Below, piece by piece: positions 53,399 through 62,840 of a DNA stretch of 64,000 nt; positions within the stretch are counted from its first letter, which is position 1, and the number at the start of each line of letters is the position of its first letter. This stretch comes from Igneacidithiobacillus sp041146875. Its GTDB lineage: Bacteria > Pseudomonadota > Gammaproteobacteria > Acidithiobacillales > Acidithiobacillaceae. Both the position numbers and the translations under genes were made by a program. Under the pieces are notes generated by a model. It had not been told where the DNA came from, did not search any database, and worked only from the letters and a program-made list of their open reading frames with translations. The stretch is taken from contig NZ_JBFRXP010000007.1 of the NCBI RefSeq assembly GCF_041146875.1, positions 70,471 through 134,470 on the forward strand. Direction: 5' to 3'.

Positions 53399-53956
53399 AT
53401 GGAATTTTCTTCACTCAAAAATCATCTCCTCATCGCCATGCCCAACCTGCATGATGGCCTCTTCGACCGCAGTGTCATTGTCGTCTGCGAACACAATGCC
53501 GAGGGGGCGATGGGCGTCGTCATCAATCGCATCCTCGACATGAATATGTCCGACGCGCTCAAGGCCATTGATATCCGTCCGTCGGAAGAGATGATCCATC
53601 GCCCGGTCTACTGGGGTGGGCCGGTGAGCCCGCAGCACGGTTTCATTCTGCATCAGCCACCCGGGGATTGGGATTCTACTCTGGCAGTGAGCGATACCCT
53701 GGCCCTGACCAGCTCTCCCGACATCCTTGCCGCCATTGCTGAGCACCGCGGTCCGGAGCAGTATCTGCTGACGCTTGGCTATGCCGGCTGGGGCGAGGGG
53801 CAGTTGGAGAAAGAAATCAGTGAAAACTCTTGGCTGCATGGGCCGGTCGATCCGCGTGTATTGTTTCAACTCCCTGCCGGCGAACGCTGGCAGGAGGCGG
53901 CGCGGGTACTCGGCATCGACATGCGTCTGCTCAGTGGCGCCGCTGGACATGCCTGA
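53399..53956 (+). CDS. algH: YqgE/AlgH family protein
   Basis: The 185-residue protein has the UPF0301 pattern: SLKNHLLIAMPNLHDGLFDR at the start, VVCEHNAEGAMGVVINR, YWGGPVSPQHGFILH and LTLGYAGWGEGQLEKEI. AlgH was linked to alginate regulation in Pseudomonas, but the molecular role of the family is unknown. Its end overlaps ruvX by eight bases. Confidence 0.9.
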   Translation: MEFSSLKNHLLIAMPNLHDGLFDRSVIVVCEHNAEGAMGVVINRILDMNMSDALKAIDIRPSEEMIHRPVYWGGPVSPQHGFILHQPPGDWDSTLAVSDTLALTSSPDILAAIAEHRGPEQYLLTLGYAGWGEGQLEKEISENSWLHGPVDPRVLFQLPAGERWQEAARVLGIDMRLLSGAAGHA

Positions 53957-54392
53957 GCCAAGCGGCCCTTGGTTGGGTATCGACTACGGTAGCAAACGCA
54001 TCGGCGTTGCTTTTCTGGGAGAGGCGGGGCTCGGCGCGCAGCCTTTGGCCACCCTACGCAACAGCGAACAGGGCCCGGACTGGAATGCCTTGGCACGCTT
54101 GATCGGCGATTGGCAGCCACGTGCTCTGGTCCTCGGGCTGCCGCTGCAAGCCGACGGTAGCGAGGGACAGACAGCAACTGCGGCACGGCGTTTTGCCAGT
54201 GCGCTGGAGCAGCGCCACTCCTTGCCCCTATACTGGATTGATGAGCGGCTGAGCAGTCATGCGGCAGAGGCGCAAATGCGGGAGCGGGAACTCTCCCGCG
54301 CCGAACGCGATCGCTTGCGTGACCAGCTCGCCGCCTGTGCCATTTTGGAGAGTTTCTACGAGGAAGAGGCATGGCGTCGGCCTGGGACCTGA
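53949..54392 (+). CDS. ruvX: Pre-16S rRNA nuclease / Holliday junction resolvase RuvX (YqgF)
   Basis: The 147-residue RNase H-fold protein starts with PWLGIDYGSKRIGVAF (catalytic D12), then VLGLPLQADGSEG and the second acidic site in WIDERLSSHAAE. YqgF processes the 5' end of 16S rRNA. Start at 53949 overlaps the algH stop; extending further upstream lacks family similarity. Its end overlaps pyrR by 22 bases. Confidence 0.92.
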   Translation: MPEPSGPWLGIDYGSKRIGVAFLGEAGLGAQPLATLRNSEQGPDWNALARLIGDWQPRALVLGLPLQADGSEGQTATAARRFASALEQRHSLPLYWIDERLSSHAAEAQMRERELSRAERDRLRDQLAACAILESFYEEEAWRRPGT

Positions 54393-54883
54393 GTACCCTC
54401 ATCGATTCCCTGCAGCGGGATCTGCAGGCGCAGATCGATCCACAGAACTGCGTGATGGTGGGGATCTATACCGGCGGCGTCTGGATAGCAAGGGAGCTGC
54501 ACCAACGCCTCGGCATCCGCACTCCCTTGGGAGAACTCGATATTTCTTTCTATCGCGACGACTTCAGCCGCGTTGGCCTACATCCCGAGGTCAAGGCCTC
54601 GCGCCTTCCATTTTCCGTAGATGGTACGCATCTGATTTTGGTGGATGACGTCCTCTATACCGGTCGCACCATCCGCGCCGCCCTGAACGAGATCTTCGAT
54701 TACGGACGGCCAGACAAGATCACCCTGGCGGTGCTGGTCGATCGTGGCCTGCGCGAGTTGCCCATCTGCGCCGATATCGTCGCCCTCAAGCTGCGTAGCA
54801 ACCCCGGTGACTACATCAAGCTGCGCGGGCCAAACCCGTTGTCTCTGGAGTTTCTCCCCGGCGAAGAGGTAAGCCCAGCATGA
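54371..54883 (+). CDS. pyrR: PyrR (uracil phosphoribosyltransferase / pyr regulator)
   Basis: The 170-residue protein belongs to the phosphoribosyltransferase family, with the PRPP loop LILVDDVLYTGRTIRAALN near residue 90 and LDISFYRDDFSRVG near residue 55. In Gram-positives PyrR binds pyr mRNA; in proteobacteria its regulatory role is less certain, and no attenuator was found upstream here. pyrB begins within its stop codon. Confidence 0.92.
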   Translation: MASAWDLSTLIDSLQRDLQAQIDPQNCVMVGIYTGGVWIARELHQRLGIRTPLGELDISFYRDDFSRVGLHPEVKASRLPFSVDGTHLILVDDVLYTGRTIRAALNEIFDYGRPDKITLAVLVDRGLRELPICADIVALKLRSNPGDYIKLRGPNPLSLEFLPGEEVSPA

Positions 54884-55854
54884 TGCCTTGGCGTATGGGC
54901 GAGCGCGACCCGCAGCGGGATGCGCAGGGCCAGCTCCGTAACCTCCTGGGGATCGAAGGGTTGCGCGAAAGGGAGATTCTGGAAATTCTCGATAGCGCCG
55001 AGTCCTTTTTGGGCGTCGGCGAACGAACGGTAAAAAAGATCCCCATCCTGCGCGGACGTACTCTAGTTAATCTCTTTTACGAGAATAGCACGCGCACCCG
55101 CAGCACCTTTGAACTCGCCGCCAAGCGCTTGTCGGCCGACGTACTGAATATTGCTGTTGCCAGCAGTAGCGTCAGCAAGGGTGAATCCCTGCTTGATACT
55201 GTCGACAACCTCCTTGCCATGCAGGTAGATGGCTTCATTCTGCGCCATCCGGAGGCCGGTGCCGCGCATCTCCTCGCCCGGCACTTAGGGGAGCGCGCTT
55301 GGGTGGTCAATGCCGGCGACGGACAACATGCCCATCCTACCCAAGCCTTGCTTGATGTATTTACCATTCGCCGCCTAGTGGGGCCAATCACGGAGCGAGT
55401 GGTGGTTATTCTCGGCGATATTTTGCATTCTCGGGTTGCCCGCGCCCTCATCCATGCCTTATCCATTCTCGGCTGCCCGCAGATTCGCGTGGTGGGTCCG
55501 CGCACCCTGGTGCCATCGGAGCTGCACAGCCTGGGCGTACACGTATTTCACGAGATCGAACCGGCACTGGCTGGGGCCAATGTCCTCTATGCGCTACGCA
55601 TGCAGCGCGAGCGCATGGATGCCCAGCGAGTGCCGAGCTTGGAAGAGTATCACCAACGCTTTGGGTTGACCGCCGAGCGTTTGCGGCTTGCCGACCCCGA
55701 CGCGGTGGTTTTGCACCCTGGCCCCATCAATCGTGGTGTAGAGCTCACGGCAGAGGTGGCCGATAGTCCGCAGGCCATCATCCTCGAGCAAGTCACGCAT
55801 GGCCTCGCTTTGCGCATGGCGGTGCTTGCGCGGTTGGCAGGAGGCAACCCATGA
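54880..55854 (+). CDS. pyrB: Aspartate carbamoyltransferase catalytic subunit
   Basis: The 324-residue enzyme makes N-carbamoylaspartate. The carbamoyl phosphate site is ENSTRTRSTFELAAKRL near residue 70, with SVSKGESLLDT and the PALA/aspartate loop HPGPINRGVEL. Start and stop overlap pyrR and the downstream gene by four bases each (ATGA). With no pyrI gene but a non-catalytic dihydroorotase homologue next door, it should form the Pseudomonas-type dodecamer. Confidence 0.95.
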   Translation: MMPWRMGERDPQRDAQGQLRNLLGIEGLREREILEILDSAESFLGVGERTVKKIPILRGRTLVNLFYENSTRTRSTFELAAKRLSADVLNIAVASSSVSKGESLLDTVDNLLAMQVDGFILRHPEAGAAHLLARHLGERAWVVNAGDGQHAHPTQALLDVFTIRRLVGPITERVVVILGDILHSRVARALIHALSILGCPQIRVVGPRTLVPSELHSLGVHVFHEIEPALAGANVLYALRMQRERMDAQRVPSLEEYHQRFGLTAERLRLADPDAVVLHPGPINRGVELTAEVADSPQAIILEQVTHGLALRMAVLARLAGGNP

Positions 55855-57137
55855 GCCTGCGGCGGCGGATTCGCAACCTGCGTCTGATTGATCCGGAAAG
55901 CGGAAGCGATCGGATCGGTGACCTCGCCTTGGCCGAGGGAAAAATCCTCGGCGTAGGGGAAATTCCCGGAGATTTTCAGGCGGAAGAAGAAATCGATGGC
56001 AGTGGTTTGATCGCCTGCCCGGCGTTCATCGAGACGCAGTTTCAGGCGCATACCCCGGGATCAGGCTTGCATGGCGACCTGCGCAGTGAATTACGTGCTG
56101 CAGCGGCTGGTGGTTTTGGCAGCGTGCTGTTAGACCCCGCTACCGATCCAGTTGCTGACCAGCCCGGTGTTCTCCACGAACAGCGGGCGGCGGCAGCCGC
56201 AGCCGGGCTGCTCCGTGTATACCTGAGCGGTGCTTTGACGCGGGGCCTGGAGGGCGCCGTCCTGGCCGAGATGTCTGCCCTTGCCCAAGTTGGTGCACAG
56301 GTCTTCAGCCAAGGGCAAATGCCCGTAGCCGATAGTCAACGCCTGCGTTTGGCCCTGAGCTATGCCGCCGACCTCGGGCGCACGGTGTTTCTCTGGCCGG
56401 AAGACCTTACTCTCGCTGCGGGCGGGGTGATGGATGAAGGCCCCTTGAGCCTACGCCTGGGGCTTGCCGGGCGCCCGCAGGCCGCCGAAGAGATTGGCGT
56501 CGAACGCGACCTGCGGGTTGCGGCCCTCGCTGGCGCGCGCGTGCATTTTCCTGCCCTCAGTAGTGTTGCGGCGGTGCAGCGCGTGGCGGCGGCACGGGCG
56601 GGCGGGCAGGCGGTGACTTGCGGTGTCAGCCTGCATCATTTGCTGCTGAGTAGCGATGACGTCGGCTACTTTAATAATCACGCCAAGCTGCTCCCCCCTC
56701 TGCGTAGCCAGAAGAATCGCGCGGCCTTGTTACGCGCACTGGCGGACGGAGCCATTCAGTGCCTGAGCAGCCAACATCTGCCCTGGGGACGAGAGAGCGA
56801 GGGGCAACCCTTCGCCCAGGCACCCTTCGGCATTGCCTCGGTAGAATGGGCCCTGCCCTTGGCTTTGCGCTTGGTCGAAGAGGACGGCTTTGATCTGCTG
56901 CAACTCATACGCCTGTTCACGAGCGGCCCGGCGGCGGTCCTTGATCTTCCGCCACCGTCCCTCGCGCCTGGGGCGGCAGCCGATCTCTGTATCTTCGACC
57001 CTGACGCGGAAATCCTCCCAACACCGGAAGGCTATAGTCGCGCCCGCAACCATCCCTACGCGGGCTGGCCACTGCGTGGACAAGTACGCTACCTTTTCGT
57101 CGCTGGACAGCTTCGCCACTGCAGCGCCGCGGGATGA
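55851..57137 (+). CDS. pyrC': Non-catalytic dihydroorotase homologue PyrC'
   Basis: The 428-residue protein is an amidohydrolase-fold relative of dihydroorotase, but the metal site is broken. The DxHxHxRxPG strand reads FIETQFQAHTPGSGLHGD, the later zinc His motif is replaced (SLHHLLLSSDD is retained but lacks partners), and the catalytic Asp region reads CLSSQHLPWGRESEG instead of xTDHAP. Such PyrC' subunits are needed structurally for pyrB assembly and are inactive in Pseudomonas. A genuine pyrC must therefore be elsewhere. Overlaps glrK by four bases. Confidence 0.85.
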   Translation: MSLRRRIRNLRLIDPESGSDRIGDLALAEGKILGVGEIPGDFQAEEEIDGSGLIACPAFIETQFQAHTPGSGLHGDLRSELRAAAAGGFGSVLLDPATDPVADQPGVLHEQRAAAAAAGLLRVYLSGALTRGLEGAVLAEMSALAQVGAQVFSQGQMPVADSQRLRLALSYAADLGRTVFLWPEDLTLAAGGVMDEGPLSLRLGLAGRPQAAEEIGVERDLRVAALAGARVHFPALSSVAAVQRVAAARAGGQAVTCGVSLHHLLLSSDDVGYFNNHAKLLPPLRSQKNRAALLRALADGAIQCLSSQHLPWGRESEGQPFAQAPFGIASVEWALPLALRLVEEDGFDLLQLIRLFTSGPAAVLDLPPPSLAPGAAADLCIFDPDAEILPTPEGYSRARNHPYAGWPLRGQVRYLFVAGQLRHCSAAG

Positions 57138-58594
57138 AACGACCCAATTCCCTCTCCTGGCTGACCGTTTTTGGCTTCGGCCTGGCCATTGTGCCGCTGG
57201 TATTGGTGATCGTGAGTATCACCCTGACCATCGCCCGCTTTGCCGAGGAGGGACAGAGTAGCATCCTGCGCGCCGTGGCTCTGAGCGACAGCGCCAATCG
57301 CATGGCCAACGCGGTGCGCTCCATGGAGCGCTACGGCTTGCAGTATACCGTCTTGCAGGACTCAGCCTTGCTCGTACTATTCCAACAAAGCTTTGAGGAA
57401 TATCAGCAGGTCAGTCGACATTTCGCTGCAGCTGGCCCAAGCGCAGTCGATCAAAAAAGATTGCGACACCTCGATGAAAACCTCGCCAAGGCCCGCCGCG
57501 CTCTGCCCTTGGCCGCTTTGGAGGGTGGGCGGGGAAACTTGGATCAGGATTTCAGTACCGCTAGCCGGGAAATGCAGCAGCTGCAAGAAGATGTCAACGA
57601 TGGCATCAGCGCGCAAGTGAAACACCTTGGTGACCGTGCCTTGCAGATCAAGCGCCTCACGCTCTACGAAGTCCTCTTGGCATTACCGTTGACGATTGTC
57701 GTCGCCATCTTCTTTATTATTCTCATCACTCGTCCCATCAAACGACTCGATCGCGCTATCTCCAGCCTCGGCGACGGTGATCTTGCCAGCAACATTCAGG
57801 TTAGCGGTCCTAAAGATATCGCTGCGTTAGGGGATCGGCTGGAATGGCTGCGTCAACGCCTGCAAGAATTGGAGGCGACCAAGATTCATTTTCTGCGTCA
57901 GCTTTCCCACGAACTCAAGACCCCCCTCACCGCCATTCGCGAAGGCTCGGAACTGCTGCAAGAAGATCTTGGACAGGGCTTGGCCGCTGAGCAACGGGAG
58001 ATTGTTGAAATCGTCCGCGACAACAGTTTGCGTCTACAGCGCCTTATTGAGGATCTCCTGCGCTTCAGCCTCGCCGAGGGACCGGCGGTGAGTGCCGGTA
58101 TGCGGCATCCCATCCCACTGCACGAGGTCCTCGAAGAGCTGCTGCTTAGTTATAAGCCCCTCTTGCGGAGCAAGGGAATGCGGATAGACAGTCAGATTGC
58201 CGAACTGTGGACGGCGGCACACCGCGACCGAATTCGCACGATTTGCGATAATCTTTTGTCTAACGCGGTGAAGTTCTCGCCGCAGGGGTCTACGCTCCGG
58301 GTGCAACTGCAGCGCGAGGGCGAGGACGCAGTCATCGATGTTATCGATGCAGGCCCTGGGGTTGCGCCCGAGGAACGTGACAAGATCTTTGATATTCTAT
58401 ATCGCGGCAGTGCCAGTGAATCCGGAAAAATCGAAGGCAGCGGCTTGGGTCTGGCCATTACCAGGGAATATGTTTTGAGTTATGGGGGAAGTCTTGAAAT
58501 TCTCGACAGTGAAGAGCATGGGGCACATTTTCAAGTTCGCCTTCCCATTAGCCAGCACGACTCTTTTAGCCCTGGGCCTGAGCGCCTGCGCTGA
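57134..58594 (+). CDS. glrK: Sensor histidine kinase GlrK (QseE-like)
   Basis: The 486-residue membrane kinase has an N-terminal helix (about 10-35), a periplasmic four-helix sensor, a second helix (LALPLTIVVAIFFIILITRP, near 183-203), a HAMP region, the phosphoacceptor in FLRQLSHELKTPLTAIREG (about H258) and a HATPase with CDNLLSNAVKFSPQG, DAGPGVAPEE and SGLGLAITREYV. The following lipoprotein and response regulator identify the GlrK-QseG-GlrR envelope stress system, which controls glmY in enterobacteria. Confidence 0.88.
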   Translation: MKRPNSLSWLTVFGFGLAIVPLVLVIVSITLTIARFAEEGQSSILRAVALSDSANRMANAVRSMERYGLQYTVLQDSALLVLFQQSFEEYQQVSRHFAAAGPSAVDQKRLRHLDENLAKARRALPLAALEGGRGNLDQDFSTASREMQQLQEDVNDGISAQVKHLGDRALQIKRLTLYEVLLALPLTIVVAIFFIILITRPIKRLDRAISSLGDGDLASNIQVSGPKDIAALGDRLEWLRQRLQELEATKIHFLRQLSHELKTPLTAIREGSELLQEDLGQGLAAEQREIVEIVRDNSLRLQRLIEDLLRFSLAEGPAVSAGMRHPIPLHEVLEELLLSYKPLLRSKGMRIDSQIAELWTAAHRDRIRTICDNLLSNAVKFSPQGSTLRVQLQREGEDAVIDVIDAGPGVAPEERDKIFDILYRGSASESGKIEGSGLGLAITREYVLSYGGSLEILDSEEHGAHFQVRLPISQHDSFSPGPERLR

Positions 58595-58937
58595 AGTTGC
58601 GCCAAGCCCGCCAGCGCCGCATAGCGTTGTTCTTCAAGCTGACCAAATCGTCGTTTCCCGTGCTGCCTATCAGCAACTGCAGGAGCGAGTGGAGCAGGCA
58701 AAAAATCAAACGGCGGAAACGGCTGCCTGCACTTCTGCATCTGCCCGAGTTACCAGCCTACAAAAAGAATTGGCTGAATTGCGTGCAGGCGATCCGAGTT
58801 ATCAAAATCTACAAAGTAAAATTACTGACTTGCAGAACCGCCTCAATCAGTCGCAACAACACGAAGGGGAATTGCGCAAAAAGCTCAACGAATTGATTCA
58901 GATAGAAAAAAATTCCCGTGTAGTGGGAGGACGGTAA
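58518..58937 (+). CDS. QseG-like outer-membrane lipoprotein
   Basis: The 139-residue product has a lipoprotein signal peptide (FKFAFPLASTTLLALGLSAC, lipidated Cys about residue 24). The mature part is a coiled coil rich in Gln, Glu and Leu (LQERVEQAKNQ, LQSKITDLQNRLNQSQQHEG). In enterobacteria QseG binds GlrK/QseE and is encoded between glrK and glrR, as here. The start at 58518 gives the normal signal peptide; it overlaps glrK by 77 bases. The mature sequence is poorly conserved, so the name rests on synteny and architecture. Confidence 0.75.
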   Translation: MGHIFKFAFPLASTTLLALGLSACAEVAPSPPAPHSVVLQADQIVVSRAAYQQLQERVEQAKNQTAETAACTSASARVTSLQKELAELRAGDPSYQNLQSKITDLQNRLNQSQQHEGELRKKLNELIQIEKNSRVVGGR

Positions 58938-58938
58938 A

Positions 58939-60309
58939 TTGGCCAAGCAAGCGAAAGTGTTACTGGTTGACGACGACGCAGATCTTTTGCGGTTATTGTC
59001 GTTGCGCATGAAAAGTGCGGGTTACCAAGTGAGTACGGCGGCCAATGGACGCGAAGCTCTTTCCCTCTTGGCAGTTGAACATCCTGCCTTGGTGATTACG
59101 GACTTGAAGATGGATGAAATGGACGGTATGGCCCTGCTTGATGCCATTCGCCGCGACTATCCTACTCTACCGGTTATTATTCTTACCGCCCATGGCTCCA
59201 TCCCCGATGCCTTACTCGCCGCCAATCAAGGGGTCTTTGCCTTCCTCACCAAACCTTTTGATGGCAAAGAGCTCATGGCCGAGGTCGAGCGTGCCTTTCA
59301 GTTGACTGCTGCCGCACCCCAGGGAAAAAGAGGCAAAGATGCCGCGGGTTGGGAGAGGATTCTCACGCGCAGCGCCAAGATGCAGGCCCTGCTCGATCAG
59401 GCGCGCTTGGTGGCGGCTGCGGATGCCAGCGTCTTTATTCATGGTGCCAGCGGCACCGGCAAGGAACTCTTGGCCCAGGCCATTCATCAGGCCAGTAATC
59501 GCCGCGACCGACCCTTTGTGGCGGTCAATTGTGGGGCATTTCCCGAGCAGCTACTGGAATCGGAACTCTTTGGCCACAAAAAGGGTTCCTTTACTGGTGC
59601 CGCTAGCAACCATATTGGCCTGTTTCAAGCGGCAGATGGTGGCACCCTCTTTCTCGATGAGATTGGTGACATGCCCCTTGCCTTACAAGTTAAGCTCCTG
59701 CGCGCCTTGCAGGAGCGGCAGATTCGTCCGGTGGGGGCGACGGAGACGATCCCCGTCGACGTACGCGTGATTTCTGCCAGTCATCGTGACTTGGAAGAGG
59801 AAATGGCCGCGCGGCGCTTCCGTGACGACCTCTATTACCGGCTCTGCGTCGTCACCCTGGAGCTTCCTGCCCTGGCAGAACGTGCAGAAGACATTCCGCT
59901 GCTTGCCGAGTATTTTCTGCGCGAGGCGGCGACACGTAATCGTAAGGATGTGCGTGGCATTGCCCCCGAGGCCATGGAGTTGCTAGTGACCGCATCCTGG
60001 CCGGGAAATGTGCGGCAGTTGGCTAATGTCATTGAACAATCCGTAGTGCTCTCCACTACCCCGCGTATCGGCGCCCCGTTGATTCGCCATGCCTTGCGCG
60101 ACCGTGATGGTGAGGTTGTCCCCTTGGCCGATGCCAAGGGCCGATTTGAGATGAATTACTTGATCCAAATTATGCGCATGACCCGCGGTAACGTTAGCCA
60201 AGCCGCACAGTTGGCACAACGTAACCGTACCGAATTTTACCGCCTGTTGCGTCGCTATCATCTCGATCCGGCGACGTTCAAAGAAGATGACAGTAGCGAT
60301 GAGGCGTAA
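58939..60309 (+). CDS. glrR: Sigma-54-dependent response regulator GlrR
   Basis: The 456-residue regulator has a receiver (D55 in LVITDLKMDEMDG), AAA+ domain (GASGTGKELLAQAIH, GTLFLDEIGDMPLALQVKLL) and a C-terminal HTH with AQLAQRNRTEFYRLLRR. The end of the protein closely follows the enterobacterial GlrR pattern (RNRTEFY ... ATFKED). The sigma-54 contact loop reads GSFTGA (residues 217-222) instead of GAFTGA. The start is TTG at 58939, with GGGAGGACGG upstream. It begins one base after the lipoprotein stop. Confidence 0.88.
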   Translation: MAKQAKVLLVDDDADLLRLLSLRMKSAGYQVSTAANGREALSLLAVEHPALVITDLKMDEMDGMALLDAIRRDYPTLPVIILTAHGSIPDALLAANQGVFAFLTKPFDGKELMAEVERAFQLTAAAPQGKRGKDAAGWERILTRSAKMQALLDQARLVAAADASVFIHGASGTGKELLAQAIHQASNRRDRPFVAVNCGAFPEQLLESELFGHKKGSFTGAASNHIGLFQAADGGTLFLDEIGDMPLALQVKLLRALQERQIRPVGATETIPVDVRVISASHRDLEEEMAARRFRDDLYYRLCVVTLELPALAERAEDIPLLAEYFLREAATRNRKDVRGIAPEAMELLVTASWPGNVRQLANVIEQSVVLSTTPRIGAPLIRHALRDRDGEVVPLADAKGRFEMNYLIQIMRMTRGNVSQAAQLAQRNRTEFYRLLRRYHLDPATFKEDDSSDEA

Positions 60310-60330
60310 CCGTTAGCTAGGAGGACAACT

Positions 60331-60678
60331 ATGCCTATGGTGAATATTCTGGCGTATCTGGAAGTTTTTATCGCACTCTTGGTTTTGGCCTTTTTGGTAG
60401 TCACCTTTTTCTATCTGATTGCCCCTCAGGGGCTGGATGTCTTTTTACGCCGGGTTGGCATCCGTCGCGGCATTGGCGCGCTCAATGCCCGTAACGTCTT
60501 TGCCGGCCTGCGCCAACTCGCCATCCTGCTCTTTGTGCTCGGTATCGCCACTCTGGCGATGATTTTCCTTCACGCTTGGCCGCGGGGCTGGCTGATTCCC
60601 GCCATCCAGGAGCTGGTTATGGCAGTGGTACTCTTTTTTGTTGGCTATTTGGGTGCCAAAGGGAAAAAAACGCCGTAG
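60331..60678 (+). CDS. Small membrane protein of unknown function
   Basis: The 115-residue product has three hydrophobic helices (about residues 6-30, 60-80 and 90-108) with a basic loop (FLRRVGIRRGIGALNARN) and a basic C-terminus. The N-terminal AYLEVFIALLVLAFLVVTFF is very hydrophobic. No family is recognised. AGGAGGACAACT precedes the ATG. It lies 21 bases after glrR and 44 bases before the globin cyclase gene. Confidence 0.68.
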   Translation: MPMVNILAYLEVFIALLVLAFLVVTFFYLIAPQGLDVFLRRVGIRRGIGALNARNVFAGLRQLAILLFVLGIATLAMIFLHAWPRGWLIPAIQELVMAVVLFFVGYLGAKGKKTP

Positions 60679-60722
60679 ACTTAGGTATATTCGTCCAAGT
60701 TGAGAACGAGCGTACCTGACTG

Positions 60723-62840
60723 ATGCCTACCGGCCACAGCATCCCACTGCCAACGGAGCTGGAACTGCACCGCGAGGAGTTTTTGGCCGCCGTCGAAGAG
60801 GCGGCGAGAGGGGCATTTGCCGAGCTAACTCGCGAGACGGAGGTCGCTGCTTATCTTGCTTCCTTGGATAGTGCGACGTTGCAGCACTTGCAGGAAGCAC
60901 AGCACCTGCATTTTGCTTGGTTGCTCACGCAGGACAATCCACAGGCACGGGATGAGCGTAGCCGGGAACTGGGTGCGGTACATCAACGCTTAGGGCTGCC
61001 AGCCGACTGGCTGGTATTGGCTACCGGCCTGTTTTCAGCACATCTGCGTCGGGCAACAGCACCATTTGTGCGTTTTTTGCCACAATTGGATCAAGACATC
61101 CCACGTCGCCTGGCCATGGACCTGCTCGTGCAACTGCGAACCATGCGCGCGCTAGATGCCGAAGAAGAACAGATCATCGAACGCATCGATGTGCTCTTGC
61201 TCAGTGAGTCCGATGAGCAGCAATTGCTGCAGCGTATGTTGAGTAAGATCGTTCTCATCTCCGGTGTAGACGGTGCGTGGATCGGTAAGCCCAGTAATGG
61301 TAGCTTGCAGGCCATCGCCATCGCTGGCAAGCACATGGCAGAATATCTGGAACAGGTGAATATTCGGGTCGACCAAGGTGCGCAGGCCCAAGGACCCATG
61401 GGGAAGGCCTGGCGCAGCGGTAAGCCTGTGGCCATCGACGACCTGCAGAACGACCCGCTATTTCTCCCTTGGCAGGACACCCTGCAAAGCACTGGCGCCT
61501 GGCGCAGTACCATGGCTTTCCCCGTACAGGTGGCGGGCAAGCAGGAAGCATTATTTGGCGTGTACAGCCAGATTCCTCGTTATTTTTCCTCGGCCAACCG
61601 AAGACGTAGTTTGATGCACTTAACGCGGATGCTCGGTATTGCCTTGGAGAAGCAGGATCAGCGCGAACGCCTTGAGCGCAGTAATCACCTGTACCAGATT
61701 TTTTTGAGTGAAGGCGACATTCTCATGCGCTCTCGCTCTTCGCACGCGATTCTGCGGCGTACCTGCCACCGTTTGGTAGAAAATGGCCTATTCAGCAGCG
61801 CTTTTGTCGTGCGGCCAGATAGCAATGGCTATATTGTTCCGATCAGTGCTGCGGGAAAAAACAGCAATAACCTAAGCTAGGTGCGCGTACATGTCGATCA
61901 GCGCGATCCCCCCACACTGGTTGCCGCGGCTTGGCGTGAGCGGCGCTTGCAATATCACAATCATTATTGTGAAGATGCAAAGTATCAGGGTTTTGCGCCG
62001 CTCATAGCAGCGTTTGACTGGAACAGTTTGGCCGTCGTCCCCATCCTGCATCAGGATTCTCTTTGGGGCTTGCTCTGCGTGGCGAGTGCTGAGCGCGAGT
62101 ATTTCGACAACACCCTGCTCTCCGCTTTGGCGCGCACGGCTAAGATGTTGGGTTATGGTCTTGATGAGCTGGCCCTGAAAAACCGGATCGAAGCGGAGCG
62201 GGAGGAGCAGAGCTGGCGGGCAGAGCATGATTTGCTGACGGAACTGCCGAATCGGGCGGCCTATCTGGCAGAGTTGCCAAAGACGTTGGAACGCAATGCG
62301 GAGCGGCTGGTTGCCGTGGGCATGATGGACCTCGATGATTTCAAACCGGTAAATGATACCTATGGGCATCCTGCCGGGGATCTGGTGTTGCAGGTGGTTG
62401 CCCGACGTCTGCGTGCTGCCGTCCGCCAAGGCGACCTTGTTGCGCGTTTTGGTGGCGACGAGTTCGCCCTGTTATTGGGAAACTTAGGCTCAATGGACGA
62501 TCTAGAGCGCATTTTGCAACGGGTGCAGGAGGCAGTTCGGGAGAGAATCACCCTCACTGACGGAACCCTCGTGCAAATTGATAGCAGCCTGGGGGTTACC
62601 CTCTACCCTCTTGATGAGGCCCCTGGAGAAATCCTGCTCCGTCATGCCGACCAAGCCCTCTACGCGGCGAAGAGTCAGAAGTCTACCCGCGAGAGGTCCG
62701 TTAGCCTCTATGACGGGATTGACGACGCAGCGCTTTCGCCAAACTCCCCTGTTGCTGAGATCCCTCCCGATCAGTCCGGCACGCCATCGGCTGCGGGCGC
62801 TTGCTCTGTAAATTCCAACGCTGCGGAGTTCAAACAGTAG
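60723..62840 (+). pseudogene. Globin-coupled diguanylate cyclase interrupted by an in-frame amber stop
   Basis: Two open stretches in the same frame, 60723-61880 (385 codons) and 61881-62840 (319 codons), are separated only by a TAG at 61878-61880. The first encodes a globin-coupled sensor (proximal His about H87 in ELGAVHQRLGLPADWLV), a GAF domain (about 185-330) and the first half of a second GAF (FSSAFVVRPDSNGYIV). The second continues that GAF (LAVVPILHQDSLWGLLCVAS) and has a complete GGDEF domain with FKPVNDTYGHPAGD, ARFGGDEFALL and an I-site RQGD. The second half of GAF2 aligns with the GAF2 of the 36443-40204 protein across the TAG. GTG follows TAG directly, so reinitiation is conceivable. 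The last 70 bases overlap msrB. A sequencing error is also possible. Confidence 0.8.
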
